From Acidobacteriota bacterium (GTDB lineage Bacteria > Acidobacteriota > Terriglobia > Terriglobales > Acidobacteriaceae): a DNA stretch of 48,846 bases. Within the stretch, counting starts at the first letter, position 1. Every line of letters starts with the position of its first letter. Shown one piece after another: positions 15,829 to 24,649 of this stretch. Where the stretch lies: the NCBI GenBank assembly GCA_021836865.1, contig JAKBHH010000018.1, positions 1 to 48,846 of the forward strand, written 5' to 3'. Below the pieces are notes generated by a model. It was given only the letters and a program-made list of their open reading frames with translations. It ran no database searches and was not told where the DNA came from. The position numbers were made by a program, and so were the translations under genes.

Positions 15829-17328
15829 ATGCGCAGCGCCTGCGGAACGGCGGTGATCATGACGCTGGTAGTTGCTGCCTGTTTTCTGGGTCGGATATTT
15901 CCCTTTGCTCTAGCGCAGGAGCATCCGGTTTCGATCAATGAGGTGGTCGACGCCCTCAGAACAGGCAGAAGTGCTGATGCGCTCCATTTATGCGGCGAGT
16001 TGCTGCGCTCTGATCCACAATCCTACAAGGTCTGGACACTTCGAGCGATGGCTCTGGAGCAATCGAGCCAGCCCAAAGAGGCGCTCACCGCATACCAGCA
16101 TGCTCTCAACTTAACACCGGACTATCTGCCGGCTCTGGAAGGCGCAGCACAGCTCAGCTACAAGGCGCAGTCTCCGCAGGCCATTCCGCTGCTTCGGAAA
16201 ATCATTCTCGTTCAACCGGCAAACCCCACGGCACATGCGATGCTCGGGGCTCTTGAGTATCGCCAGCGCGATTATGGTCAAGCTGCGCAGGACTTCGCGG
16301 AAGCGGAGCAGGTACTCGACTCCCAGCCCGCCGCACTGCTGGATTATGCGATCTGTCTTGCACGTCTGAACCGGATCGCGGATTCGATAGCGCACTTTCG
16401 GGAGCTGTTGAATCTTCGGCCAGGAGATACAGCTGCGCGCTACGATCTGGCGCTGGTTCAGTGGCATTCGCAGGCCAGTGCCGATGCCTTAGCCACGCTC
16501 CAGCCCATGCTGGCTGCAGAGAAGACCGATTCTCGGGTTCTGCGCCTTGCGGCCGCGATTCACGAGGCGAACAACGAGACTCCCCAAGCGGTCGAGCTTC
16601 TTCGCAAGGCCATCGCGGATGATCCTAACGAAGTGGCCAACTACGTTGAATTCGCTACTCTGTCATTTACGCACGGCTCGTATTCCGTTGGTATTGACAT
16701 AGTGAACCTGGGCTTGAAGAAGCTGCCGAACTCTGCCGCACTTTACATGGCGCGCGGTGTTCTCTTTGGCCAGAACGGCGACTTTGAAAAGGCCATGAAC
16801 GACTTTGAGCGTGCTCACAAGCTTGATCCAAACCACACCATGGCCGCTACGGCGGAAGGAATCGCGCAGTCGCAGCGTCATGATCACGAGGCCGCTCTCA
16901 AGAACTTCCGACGTCAGGTGCGGGAGCATCCAAAGGATGCATATGGGTACTACCTGCTCGCCGAAGCGCTCTCATGGTCTCCCCCGGAGGCCAATCCGGC
17001 CGATTCGCAAAAGAGCGTGGGAGAAGCAATTGCCGCGGCAAAGGAGGCAACGGAGCTGGACTCGCATCTGGTGCAGGCATACGATTTGCTCGGGTCACTT
17101 TACCTGCAAACTGACCAGCGCGAGCTTGCGATCAAAGCGTGCCGGATTGCTCTGGATGACGATCCGAAGGATCAGCAGGCACTTTACACTCTTATTTTGT
17201 CGCTCCGCAAGACGGGCGGAAAGCCGGAGCTCAACGCCTTGGTGAAGAGGTTGACCGACCTTCGCAAGGCGGAGGGGGACGAAAACACGCGCAAGTTCCG
17301 CTACGGGCAGTTAGTTGAGGAGCCCTGA
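15829..17328 (+). CDS. Exported tetratricopeptide-repeat protein (module A)
   Basis: This 499-residue protein has an N-terminal signal (MRSACGTAVIMTLVVAAC, then FLGRIFPFALAQ). It could be cleaved at ALAQ or lipidated at C18 (VAAC). Most of the rest is TPR helices: repeated A-L-x-x-Y-x-x-A-L units, such as KEALTAYQHALNLTPDYLPALEG and KAMNDFERAHKLDPNHTMAATAEG. No catalytic motif is seen. A paralogue with the same gene context lies at 28021-29562. The start at 15829 follows gaggggga at good spacing; longer in-frame starts would lie inside the GH127 gene. A role as scaffold or glycan-binding partner of the receptor is inference. Confidence 0.85.
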   Translation: MRSACGTAVIMTLVVAACFLGRIFPFALAQEHPVSINEVVDALRTGRSADALHLCGELLRSDPQSYKVWTLRAMALEQSSQPKEALTAYQHALNLTPDYLPALEGAAQLSYKAQSPQAIPLLRKIILVQPANPTAHAMLGALEYRQRDYGQAAQDFAEAEQVLDSQPAALLDYAICLARLNRIADSIAHFRELLNLRPGDTAARYDLALVQWHSQASADALATLQPMLAAEKTDSRVLRLAAAIHEANNETPQAVELLRKAIADDPNEVANYVEFATLSFTHGSYSVGIDIVNLGLKKLPNSAALYMARGVLFGQNGDFEKAMNDFERAHKLDPNHTMAATAEGIAQSQRHDHEAALKNFRRQVREHPKDAYGYYLLAEALSWSPPEANPADSQKSVGEAIAAAKEATELDSHLVQAYDLLGSLYLQTDQRELAIKACRIALDDDPKDQQALYTLILSLRKTGGKPELNALVKRLTDLRKAEGDENTRKFRYGQLVEEP

Positions 17329-17332
17329 AGGG

Positions 17333-17410
17333 GACTGCCTGAATTAGTCTCTCCGCTTGCCGCGAACGCAGGAGCGCTTTGCTGAGAACTCATTCGTGTT
17401 TCAGGCAGTC
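17333..17410. repeat. Long-loop inverted repeat between TPR and GH127 genes
   Basis: Perfect 11-bp arms, gactgcctgaa (17333-17343) and ttcaggcagtc (17400-17410), flank a 56-base loop. It may slow or end transcription, or bind a regulator; no T run follows. Confidence 0.4.
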
Positions 17411-17466
17411 GCCGCTTGCGCTATTGAATTTGGTACGAAGTCATGAACCATGAGAGGAGTTCAAAG

Positions 17467-19557
17467 ATGAAGAGCACACTTTCTCGTCGAACATTTATCG
17501 CCTCCGCCGCAGCCTCGATGATTCCATCGGCTGTGGGGCACGCGGCGCTCAGGGGCGGCGGAATGTTCATACCCACCGCTGACGAGCCGCAACCGGCCGC
17601 CGCGCCGAGCACGTCATGGAAGGACGCCGGCGTGATCGACCTGACCCGTTCACCCTTTGCCAAGCTGAAGACTGTACCGGTTCGTGCGGTCACTATTCAG
17701 GAAGGCTTCTGGTCAAAGCGACGCAATACGAATGTGAGTTCCAGCATTCCAACCATGCATGATGAGTTGGTGGCGCATGGACGCATGGACAACTTTTTGC
17801 GGTTGACCGGCGAGTCCTCCGCGCCGCAGAAGGGACCGGTCTATTCTGACTCGGATATTTACAAATGGACCGAAGCAGTTGGCTTCACCCTGCAGACAGC
17901 AGACCAGCCGGAGCTACGCAAGACAGCCGATACCATGATTCGCGAGGTCGTTGCTGTTCAGGAAGCGGGCGGTTATCTGAACACCTACTACGTCGGAGAC
18001 AGGAAGCCGTTGAGGATGTTATATCCGACCCAGGAGACAGGACACGAGTTATATAACATGGGCCACATGCTTCAAGCCGCGGTGGCGTACTACCGGGCCA
18101 CGGGAGACCCTACATTGCTCAATGCCGGCATGCGTTTCATCGATCAATTCCTGCTTCCAAATTACGGGCCGGGAAAGGATCAGAAGGGAATCGTTGCAGG
18201 ACATCCAGAGATCGAGATGTCGTTGGTCGAGCTTTATCGGACCACAGGCAAGCGGGAGTACGTGGATCTTGCCGGCTACATCCTCCACGGGGATGACAGA
18301 ATACCCTTGACCGAACGGCAGATCACGTACATGTTCTGCGGGATTCCCTTCACCTCGCGGACGAAGCTGGAAGGCCACGCGGTTCGAGCGATGTATGCAT
18401 GCTGCGGAGCCGCAGACTACTACCTTGAAACCGGTGACCCGAGCTATTGGAAGACCTTGAATGCGTTGTGGGAAGACCTGACTGCGCATCAGTTGTATGT
18501 CACGGGTGGGGTAGGTGCGCGCGAGGCCGGCGAAGCATTTGGGGATGCCTACGAATTACCGAATGCACGGGCGTACGGCGAAAGCTGTGCTGCGATCGGC
18601 AATATGATGTGGAACTGGCGCATGCTTGCGGCCTCCGGAGAGGCGCGGTTCGCGGATGTTATGGAGCGCGCACTGTACAACGGTATTAACTCCGGAATGT
18701 CTCTGGACGGCACGACGTATTGCTACCGGAATCCGTTAGCATTTGATCCTTCAGGTGACTCAAGCGACCGGCACACACCGGAGGGTAAAATCCGTAATCC
18801 GTGGTATGACACGACCTGCTGTCCTCCCAATCTGGAAAGAACGTTTGCGTCTCTTCCCGGCTACTTCTACAGCACCAGCTCCGATGGCGTCTATGTGCAC
18901 CTATATGACAACTCGGAGATGAACTGGCACCTGCCAGATGGTATCGGTTTGAAGATTAAGCAAGAGACTAACTACCCGTGGGATGGCGATGTCAAGATAG
19001 CAATCAGTCCGTCGACGCCAAGCGAGTTTGTCGTCTACGTTCGCATTCCTGGCTGGTCGGCGCAAAGTGTCGTCAAGGTTAATGGGGAACAGATAGACGG
19101 CGCGCAGTCCGGGAACTATCTCGCGATTCGTCGCCATTGGTCTGCGAACGACGTTATCGAGTTAAGCTTCGACATGACAACACAACTTCTCAGGGCGAAT
19201 CCTGCAGTCAGCGAAGATCGGGGCAGAGTTGCATTTCAGCGCGGGCCTGTGGTGTTCTGCATGGAACAGCTGGACCAGGGCAATCTGGAGCACGAAATGA
19301 ACCTGGCTGGCTACGCAGTAAAGCTGGATGCGCGAACGGCCTCACAATTCGAACCGAACCTCTTGAATGGCGTGATGGTGCTTGAGCATCCGGGGGCGAT
19401 CACTCAGGTGCTGACGGATCCAGGACTCTATTACTCCGCCGACAAGACCATTAGGGAGCGGGAGATTCCTATAAGGGTGAAGTTGATTCCGTACTACGCC
19501 TGGGCGAATCGTGCTCCGGCTTCCATGCAGGTCTGGATCCCCTACGATGAAGGGTAA
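17467..19557 (+). CDS. GH127 beta-L-arabinofuranosidase, Tat-exported
   Basis: This 696-residue enzyme has a Tat signal (SRRTFIASAA). The active-site residues match the spacing known from the GH127 type enzyme HypBA1 (E322, E338, C340, C417, C418): here E356 (GEAF), E372 and C374 (GESC), then C451-C452 (TTCCPPN). The E-to-E gap is 16 and the C-to-C gap is 77 in both. It should release beta-L-arabinofuranose by a Zn-thiolate mechanism, so it is the most confidently assigned enzyme of the locus. The start at 17467 follows gagaggag; an ATG at 17443 is in frame but would bury the Tat motif. It is the last gene of module A before the insertion element. Confidence 0.92.
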   Translation: MKSTLSRRTFIASAAASMIPSAVGHAALRGGGMFIPTADEPQPAAAPSTSWKDAGVIDLTRSPFAKLKTVPVRAVTIQEGFWSKRRNTNVSSSIPTMHDELVAHGRMDNFLRLTGESSAPQKGPVYSDSDIYKWTEAVGFTLQTADQPELRKTADTMIREVVAVQEAGGYLNTYYVGDRKPLRMLYPTQETGHELYNMGHMLQAAVAYYRATGDPTLLNAGMRFIDQFLLPNYGPGKDQKGIVAGHPEIEMSLVELYRTTGKREYVDLAGYILHGDDRIPLTERQITYMFCGIPFTSRTKLEGHAVRAMYACCGAADYYLETGDPSYWKTLNALWEDLTAHQLYVTGGVGAREAGEAFGDAYELPNARAYGESCAAIGNMMWNWRMLAASGEARFADVMERALYNGINSGMSLDGTTYCYRNPLAFDPSGDSSDRHTPEGKIRNPWYDTTCCPPNLERTFASLPGYFYSTSSDGVYVHLYDNSEMNWHLPDGIGLKIKQETNYPWDGDVKIAISPSTPSEFVVYVRIPGWSAQSVVKVNGEQIDGAQSGNYLAIRRHWSANDVIELSFDMTTQLLRANPAVSEDRGRVAFQRGPVVFCMEQLDQGNLEHEMNLAGYAVKLDARTASQFEPNLLNGVMVLEHPGAITQVLTDPGLYYSADKTIREREIPIRVKLIPYYAWANRAPASMQVWIPYDEG

Positions 19558-19585
19558 AGAGTTTCCGCAAGAGCTTTAATATCAA

Positions 19586-21552
19586 GTTAGCCCAACTTCC
19601 GCAGAAGTAGTTCAGAACGGAGTTATTTGTTGACGTTGGAGATGCTTTTTCCGCAGTCGGTGGCGGGGAGAGCTCTTTGTTTTCAGGGGCGGATTTTCGA
19701 GGATGCCGGTGAAGGCCGCGGAAGTGGCGTGTAGTGAAGACCTACCCTCTTGCGCGGGGAGAGCAGATCGGCGAGATTGGCGTCATGTATGTGCGGCGCT
19801 GCTACCGAGCCAAGGACGGGAAGCGGCACGCCTATTGGGCATTGGTGGAGAGCTATCGCACGGCGCGCGGTCCGCGCGCAGCGCGTGGTGGCCTATCTTG
19901 GCGAACTGGATGAGCGGGGTCGAGTCGGAGTGCAACAAGCGGTCCAGCCGGGCCGCCCGGCCCAGGCGGAACTATTCCGGCCGTCGCGCAGTCCGGAGTG
20001 GGTCGAAGTAGATATTCAGGGTGTGCGGGTAGAACGCAGTCGTCAGTTTGGCGGCTGTTGGCTGGGGCTGGCGCTGCTTCGCCAACTCGGTGTTCCCCAG
20101 TTGCTCGATGAGTTGTTGCCGCCAGGGCGTGAAGGAATCAGTTGGAGCGTGATGGCGCAGATTCTGGTGCTGGGCCGTATGGTGGATGCTTCCAGCGAGT
20201 TGCGGCTGGCCGAGCACACCTATGAAGCCAGCGCCTTGGCCGAGTTATTGGGTGTGCCGGCTGAGAAGATCAACGACGACCGTCTCTATCGGAGCCTGGA
20301 CCGCTTGTTGCCGCACAAGGCGGCTCTTGAGAAGCATCTTCACCAGCGTCTGGGAGAGCTGTTTCAGCTCGACTACGATTTGCTGCTCTACGACGTGACC
20401 AGCACCTACTTTGAAGGCCAGGCCGCGGCCAACCCGCAGGCGCAGCGCGGCTACTCGCGGGACCATCGCCCCGACTGCAAACAGGTCAACATCGCCATGG
20501 TGGTGAGCCGGAGTGGTCTTCCCCTGGGATACGAAGTGTTCGCCGGCAACCGCAGCGATGTGACGACCGTCGAAGAGATGGTTGCGGCGATGGAGCAGAA
20601 GTACGGCCGGGCCAACCGCATCTGGGTGATGGACCGCGGCATGGTCTCAGAGGACAATGTCGAGTTCCTCAAAAAAGGTGGACGGCGCTACATCCTCGGC
20701 ACGCCCCGCGGTATGCTGCGCAAGTTCGAATCGCAGTTGCTCGATGAGAGCTGGAGTGAAGTTCACGCCGGCCTGGAAGTGAAGTTGTGCGTGGCGCCCG
20801 ATGGCGAAGAGGTATTCATCCTCTGCCGCAGCGCCGAGCGGCGTCTGAAAGAGGCTGCCATGCATGCTCGCTTCGAGCAACGCATCGAACAGAAGCTCGG
20901 ACAGATGGCCGCCAGCTGCCGTGCGCGCAAGCAGGACCCGCTGCTGGTGGCGCAACGGCCGCGCCGCAGGTCTATTTCATGTGCGCATCCAAACCGACGC
21001 GCGCGGCGCGGCCCACCTGGAGTGGAGCAAGCGCGACGACTGGCGTGATTGGGCTCGCCTCAGTGAGGGATGTTATCTGCTGCGCAGCAACGTGACCGAC
21101 TGGAGCGGCGAGGATCTGTGGCGCGCCTACATGCAACTGACCGAGGCCGAAGCCGCGTTTCGCATCCACAAGAGCGATCTGGTGTTGCGTCCGGTCTGGC
21201 ACCATCTTGAGCGTCGCGTACAGGCCCACATCCTGGTTTGCTTTCTCACCTACGCGCTCTGGAAAACGTTGGGCCGTTGGTGCCACGACGCGGGCCTCGG
21301 AGACGAACCACGCAAAATCTTCGCTGAAATCCAGCAGATCCGCTTGGTCGACCTGGTGCTGCCCACACGATCCGGCATCTCAATCCGCAAACGCTGTGTG
21401 AGCCGACCCACCGAACACCAGGCCATCCTGCTCCAGCGGCTCGGACTCGAACTTCCCACCGCGATCGACTTTGCAGATATGTAGTGAAGACTTCGCTATA
21501 CCCGCATTGCAAACAAATAACTTACCACCGCAACTGCGGAAGTTGGGTTAAC
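19586..21552 (+). mobile_element. Decayed IS1634-type (IS4 superfamily) insertion sequence
   Basis: The element is bounded by 19-bp inverted repeats with one mismatch: gttagcccaacttccgcag (19586-19604) and the reverse complement at 21534-21552. The outermost bases of the ends are uncertain by a few positions, and no clear target duplication is seen. It contains one broken transposase gene. It sits between the end of module A and the mnmE-like repeat at 21981. Confidence 0.85.
19785..21484 (+). pseudogene. IS1634-type transposase, disrupted by two frame changes
   Basis: The reading begins MYVRRCYRAKDGKRHAYW at 19785. It shifts frame near 19876, where one extra base before QRVVAYLGEL would explain the break, and continues to about 20960. 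There it shifts again to RAAGLFHVRIQTD and ends at 21484. The second break falls where relatives have a longer segment, so a small deletion is likely. DDE residues are still visible: D in YDVTSTYFEG, D in WVMDRGMVSED, and E in LTEAEAAFRIHKSDL. As written it cannot give a full transposase unless by programmed frameshifts. Confidence 0.85.
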
Positions 21553-21565
21553 GCGCGATGAAACA

Positions 21566-21676
21566 GGCCGTGGAAATGCCGGTCTTATGGGAAGCGCGGA
21601 AAACGATACAGCCGTTTCCCGCCCTTCCCACAAGACCTTGAAAATCGATCAAGCCGATTTTCACATTTCCACAGCC
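21566..21676. repeat. Three-way-junction fold, possible MITE or structured RNA
   Basis: An outer stem, 21566-21578 with 21664-21676 (12 of 13 pairs), encloses two hairpins. One is 25 bp with three mismatches (21581-21605 with 21613-21637, 7-base loop). The other is a perfect gaaaatcg / cgattttc (21640-21647 with 21655-21662). Only a few unpaired bases separate the arms. No gene overlaps it, and it starts 13 bases after the IS end. It may be a non-autonomous hairpin element, a small RNA or a terminator cluster. Confidence 0.6.
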
Positions 21677-21980
21677 ACGACGACTAACTGAATAATCTTT
21701 TCACTTAAAAACCGGAAAAACCTGTCCAAACATCCGGGACCACCTCACGCCAAGCTGGTTCCGTTCAATCGACGACCCACTTTAGAGCCCACGATAGGGG
21801 ATCTTTCGCCTGCAGGCGATGGGTGGGGCCAGGCCTCGACGAGCCTGGAAATTCAAATGTTCATGGCTGTGCGCGAGAATCTCCGAGTATCCTCGATCAA
21901 AGTCGACCATAGCGCGATTTATTCTTCAATAGCTTATAGAATCAATGCGAATCAACGCGAACTTTCTGGCAGGTCATATC

Positions 21981-22000
21981 ACTTACCGATGCAGAAGATT
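21981..22000 (-). other. Displaced copy of the mnmE 3' end, candidate attachment site
   Basis: The 20 bases match the end of the real mnmE (37597-37616) at 18 positions and have the same orientation. Read on the minus strand they still encode the MnmE C-terminus FCIGK followed by TGA. The last 18 bp of mnmE/trmE (thdF) are the known insertion site of SGI1-type islands. This looks like the far end of an island lying between the two copies. Confidence 0.6.
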
Positions 22001-22011
22001 AGAATACGTCC

Positions 22012-22047
22012 GGATACCGCATAAACGCCAGTGTTTATGCGGTATCC
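22012..22047. repeat. Perfect 15-bp hairpin beside the candidate attachment site
   Basis: The arms ggataccgcataaac and gtttatgcggtatcc (22012-22026 with 22033-22047) pair without mismatch around a 6-base loop. It lies 12 bases from the mnmE-like repeat and 255 bases past the stop of the GH43 gene. It may be a terminator for that gene or part of the island end. Confidence 0.6.
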
Positions 22048-22301
22048 AGCGTTTCGTCTAAAGCCGCGTGCACTTCCTGGAGACTTACTGGAGACTAGAA
22101 CTGCCGCTCCGGGACAAGGGCCTCCACGGGGATCATCCCACACGATTTCTTCGATCCGCTTTGCATCCATATGTCGACGTATTTGACTTTGCAGTCGCGA
22201 TCTCCGCCTTCGGCCAATCGGTGCTTTTCGAAGGGAGATCCGCTACTAAGCCTGCCTGAGCGACACCCGGACATGCAATGGTACAGACTAGACGTAACGG
22301 C

Positions 22302-24272
22302 TCACGGCTCGCCAAAATCCCACCAGCCTCCCCAGGAGCTTCCATCCCAGGTATTGGTCCAGATGTGTCCATCAGCGCCTCTGACGAAAATGTCGACGTA
22401 GTTGCTGACGCGGTCATACACTGCCGGGTCCGACACTGCTCCCGGGGGTGGACCGCCGAGGTTGGTCCAATTGGCGTCCCATGTGCCATTGTTCCAGTAC
22501 TTCAAGTACACGTTTCGGTCGCGTCCGATTTCGACAAGGGTCAGGTTGGCGCTCCCCCAGGAGGCAAGTGCGGGCGCGGAAGCATTGCCGGGAGGAACCG
22601 CGCCAAAGTTCCACCAGCCACCCCAGGAACTTCCGTTCCAGGTGTCTGTCCACAAATTTCCGTCAGAGCCCTCCACGAAGAGATCGGTGTAGTTGGTAAT
22701 TCTGGAGTAGGCTGCAGGCCCACTGGCTGCGCCCACGCTGATGGTGCCGGGGCCCAATTCCCATCCGTTCCAACCTGCAGGCGTCCAGTAGTTCTCCCAA
22801 ACGTTGTGATCGAGTCCCACGCTATACAACGAGATCCGATCGCCACCCCAGGTGGAAACGCCGGCTCGCGAACCAGCGACGGGCCCCCCTGTGGTGTAGC
22901 CGCTTGGAGCAGGACCTCCGAGACTCTGCCAGGACGACCAGCTGCTTCCATTCCAATACTGAGTCCAGATTGCATCGTCTGTGGGCAGGTACACGTCGAT
23001 GTAGTTGGTTGTGCGGGAGACCTCCGCCGGGCCAGCGGCTGCACCATTGGGCGGATAGCCACCGACTTGTTGCCAGGGGCTCCAACCCGCCTCGGAGCTC
23101 CAGTATCTTTCCCAGACGGCGTTGTTCGCACCAATCGTGTGAACCGTTAAGCGGTCGGTTCCCCACGAAGACACTGAAGGTGCAGTGAATTGATTCCCAG
23201 GGTCACCCGAGGGCAGAGGCCGGTAGGTTCCCAACGCGTAAGGCTGCCCAAAGACCGGGTTCCCATTTGCATCCCAGGACGCCTGTTGCGCTTCGAGCCT
23301 TCTGTCTTCGCCGGTAAAGTCGATTGTCGTTGTTGTTTTCACGTGGTAAACAACCCAATCCTGCGTTCCATCGGGAGATTGGAACCAGAGGCAGGAACCC
23401 GGCCCGTAGGCTCCTACAGAATCATTTCGGCTGATCACGCATCCTGGGTACTTTGTCCACGATGACATCTGGTTCAAATCTGAAGACGTGCTTGCGGTTT
23501 GCATGCCCACGCAATAATCGGGTGACTCATACCCGCCAGCGGAAAACAGCATGTAGACGTTGTTCCCGTGGACAACAATCGATCCGCCCTCGTTGATGCA
23601 GTTTCCACCGCCACACTCCCACCCGGATGTCGCCGGCTGGGCGATGACATTCCACGAGCCGGAGATCGTTACCGGATCACTGAATTGTGCTGCGTAGATG
23701 CACCATTTGCACCCTACCTGAGAACCACTCCCGGCATCGGTAAAGAGCATGTACAGCTGGCTGCCAACCTGGATTGGCCACTCGGCATATCCGACCAATC
23801 CTGTTGGAACGGGCAGTCTTCCGAGAAAGGTATATGCGCTCTGTGGATCATCAGTCGCACTTTCATAGGCAAAGCCGCCTACGCTGTCCGCGCAGTATTG
23901 ATACCAGTGGTTGTTCCAATGGAAGATGTAGAAGCAGCTGCTCGCGCCGATGCCGCTGCCAGCGGGCGGAGTGGCCAAAACCGGATCACTGGAGCTGGCC
24001 ATGCCGGCGAGACTGCTTGTGATGTGCACCCGGTCAGAGTTCATGCTGTCATTCACATACAGGTAATACATGCCCCCATAGGTCATCATCATGGGATCGG
24101 CCTGAGAGCCAAGGACCAGTGGAGAGCGATATTGGCTGGTCGCCTGGGCAGGGGCTTTCAGGATCGGTACGACGAGCAGAAAGCAGATTGCAATCCAGGT
24201 CCAGCACACCCGGCTCAACTGAGCTTCCCGTTCGCGGCGATGGAATGACTCGTAGCGATTCCTTATTTGCAC
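22302..24272 (-). CDS. GH43-type glycosidase fused to a PLL-like lectin propeller
   Basis: This 656-residue exported protein has a long basic N-region and a signal core ending near APAQA (residue 44). The first half is a GH43-like five-bladed propeller with catalytic candidates D59 (GSQADP) and E228 (CINEGGS); H310 ends WVVYH. Many GH43 enzymes have GPGH before the late Asp-rich loop; here it reads GPGS, so one usual metal-site His is absent. From about 362 to the end, six similar modules with paired Trp (SSWSSWQSLGG, SSWGGWWNFG) match the Photorhabdus-lectin-like fold. GH43 enzymes act mainly on alpha-L-arabinofuranosides and beta-xylosides. The start is GTG at 24272, chosen because of an aaggag site six to seven bases before it. 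Confidence 0.83.
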   Translation of the reverse strand: MQIRNRYESFHRREREAQLSRVCWTWIAICFLLVVPILKAPAQATSQYRSPLVLGSQADPMMMTYGGMYYLYVNDSMNSDRVHITSSLAGMASSSDPVLATPPAGSGIGASSCFYIFHWNNHWYQYCADSVGGFAYESATDDPQSAYTFLGRLPVPTGLVGYAEWPIQVGSQLYMLFTDAGSGSQVGCKWCIYAAQFSDPVTISGSWNVIAQPATSGWECGGGNCINEGGSIVVHGNNVYMLFSAGGYESPDYCVGMQTASTSSDLNQMSSWTKYPGCVISRNDSVGAYGPGSCLWFQSPDGTQDWVVYHVKTTTTIDFTGEDRRLEAQQASWDANGNPVFGQPYALGTYRPLPSGDPGNQFTAPSVSSWGTDRLTVHTIGANNAVWERYWSSEAGWSPWQQVGGYPPNGAAAGPAEVSRTTNYIDVYLPTDDAIWTQYWNGSSWSSWQSLGGPAPSGYTTGGPVAGSRAGVSTWGGDRISLYSVGLDHNVWENYWTPAGWNGWELGPGTISVGAASGPAAYSRITNYTDLFVEGSDGNLWTDTWNGSSWGGWWNFGAVPPGNASAPALASWGSANLTLVEIGRDRNVYLKYWNNGTWDANWTNLGGPPPGAVSDPAVYDRVSNYVDIFVRGADGHIWTNTWDGSSWGGWWDFGEP

Positions 24273-24649
24273 AAATATCTCCTTCTGTCAGACCAGTGCA
24301 AGTCCATTGATCCGGAGACCTATGGGTCGTCAGTCTGTGCAAGAACGTCTGATGCTTTTTGTGATTTGGCCCTCAGCGGCGCTGCAAGAGGATCGTGCTC
24401 GGCGTGCAAACAAGGCGCACGCATTGATTGCGGAGGAATATAGCAAACACCTTGCAGAATCGGCGTGGTCCAGATGAAACGGATCAGGATGGTCCAGAAG
24501 AACTACGCAGGAAGCATAGCTTTGCCCAGAGCGCGGAGACTGATCCGCGCTCGAGGAGCGGCATCGCACAAAATTCCCGACAGAGAAATTAACGCGCACT
24601 CCGCCCCAGGCATTGCCGAGGGCACGCCTACCGTCGAGGCAGATGGCGC
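24273..24649. other. Intergenic region before the GH43-lectin gene
   Basis: No gene is seen in these 377 bases. Both neighbours lie on the minus strand, and the gap is long enough for the GH43 gene to have its own promoter. The only pattern noted is a repeated ggtccag (24463 and 24491 areas). I see no reliable terminator after the GH127 gene. Confidence 0.4.

Larger units (their letters stand above)
21677..22301. other. Non-coding central junction between modules A and B
   Basis: No gene is supported here. It holds a 14-bp palindrome tcgcctgcaggcga (21806-21819), a short stem ccaggc / gcctgg (about 21829-21848), the mnmE-like repeat and the hairpin listed separately. From 22048 to 22301 I see only the 3' flank of the minus-strand GH43 gene. 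Confidence 0.5.

Noticed and set aside
21979..22170. 63-residue minus-strand frame ending FCIGK
   Set aside because: Only the last few codons match MnmE and no start or upstream homology exists; I treat it as a displaced gene end, not as a gene.
22278..23150. 290-residue plus-strand frame opposite the GH43-lectin gene
   Set aside because: Its apparent repeats simply mirror the Trp-rich lectin modules on the other strand.
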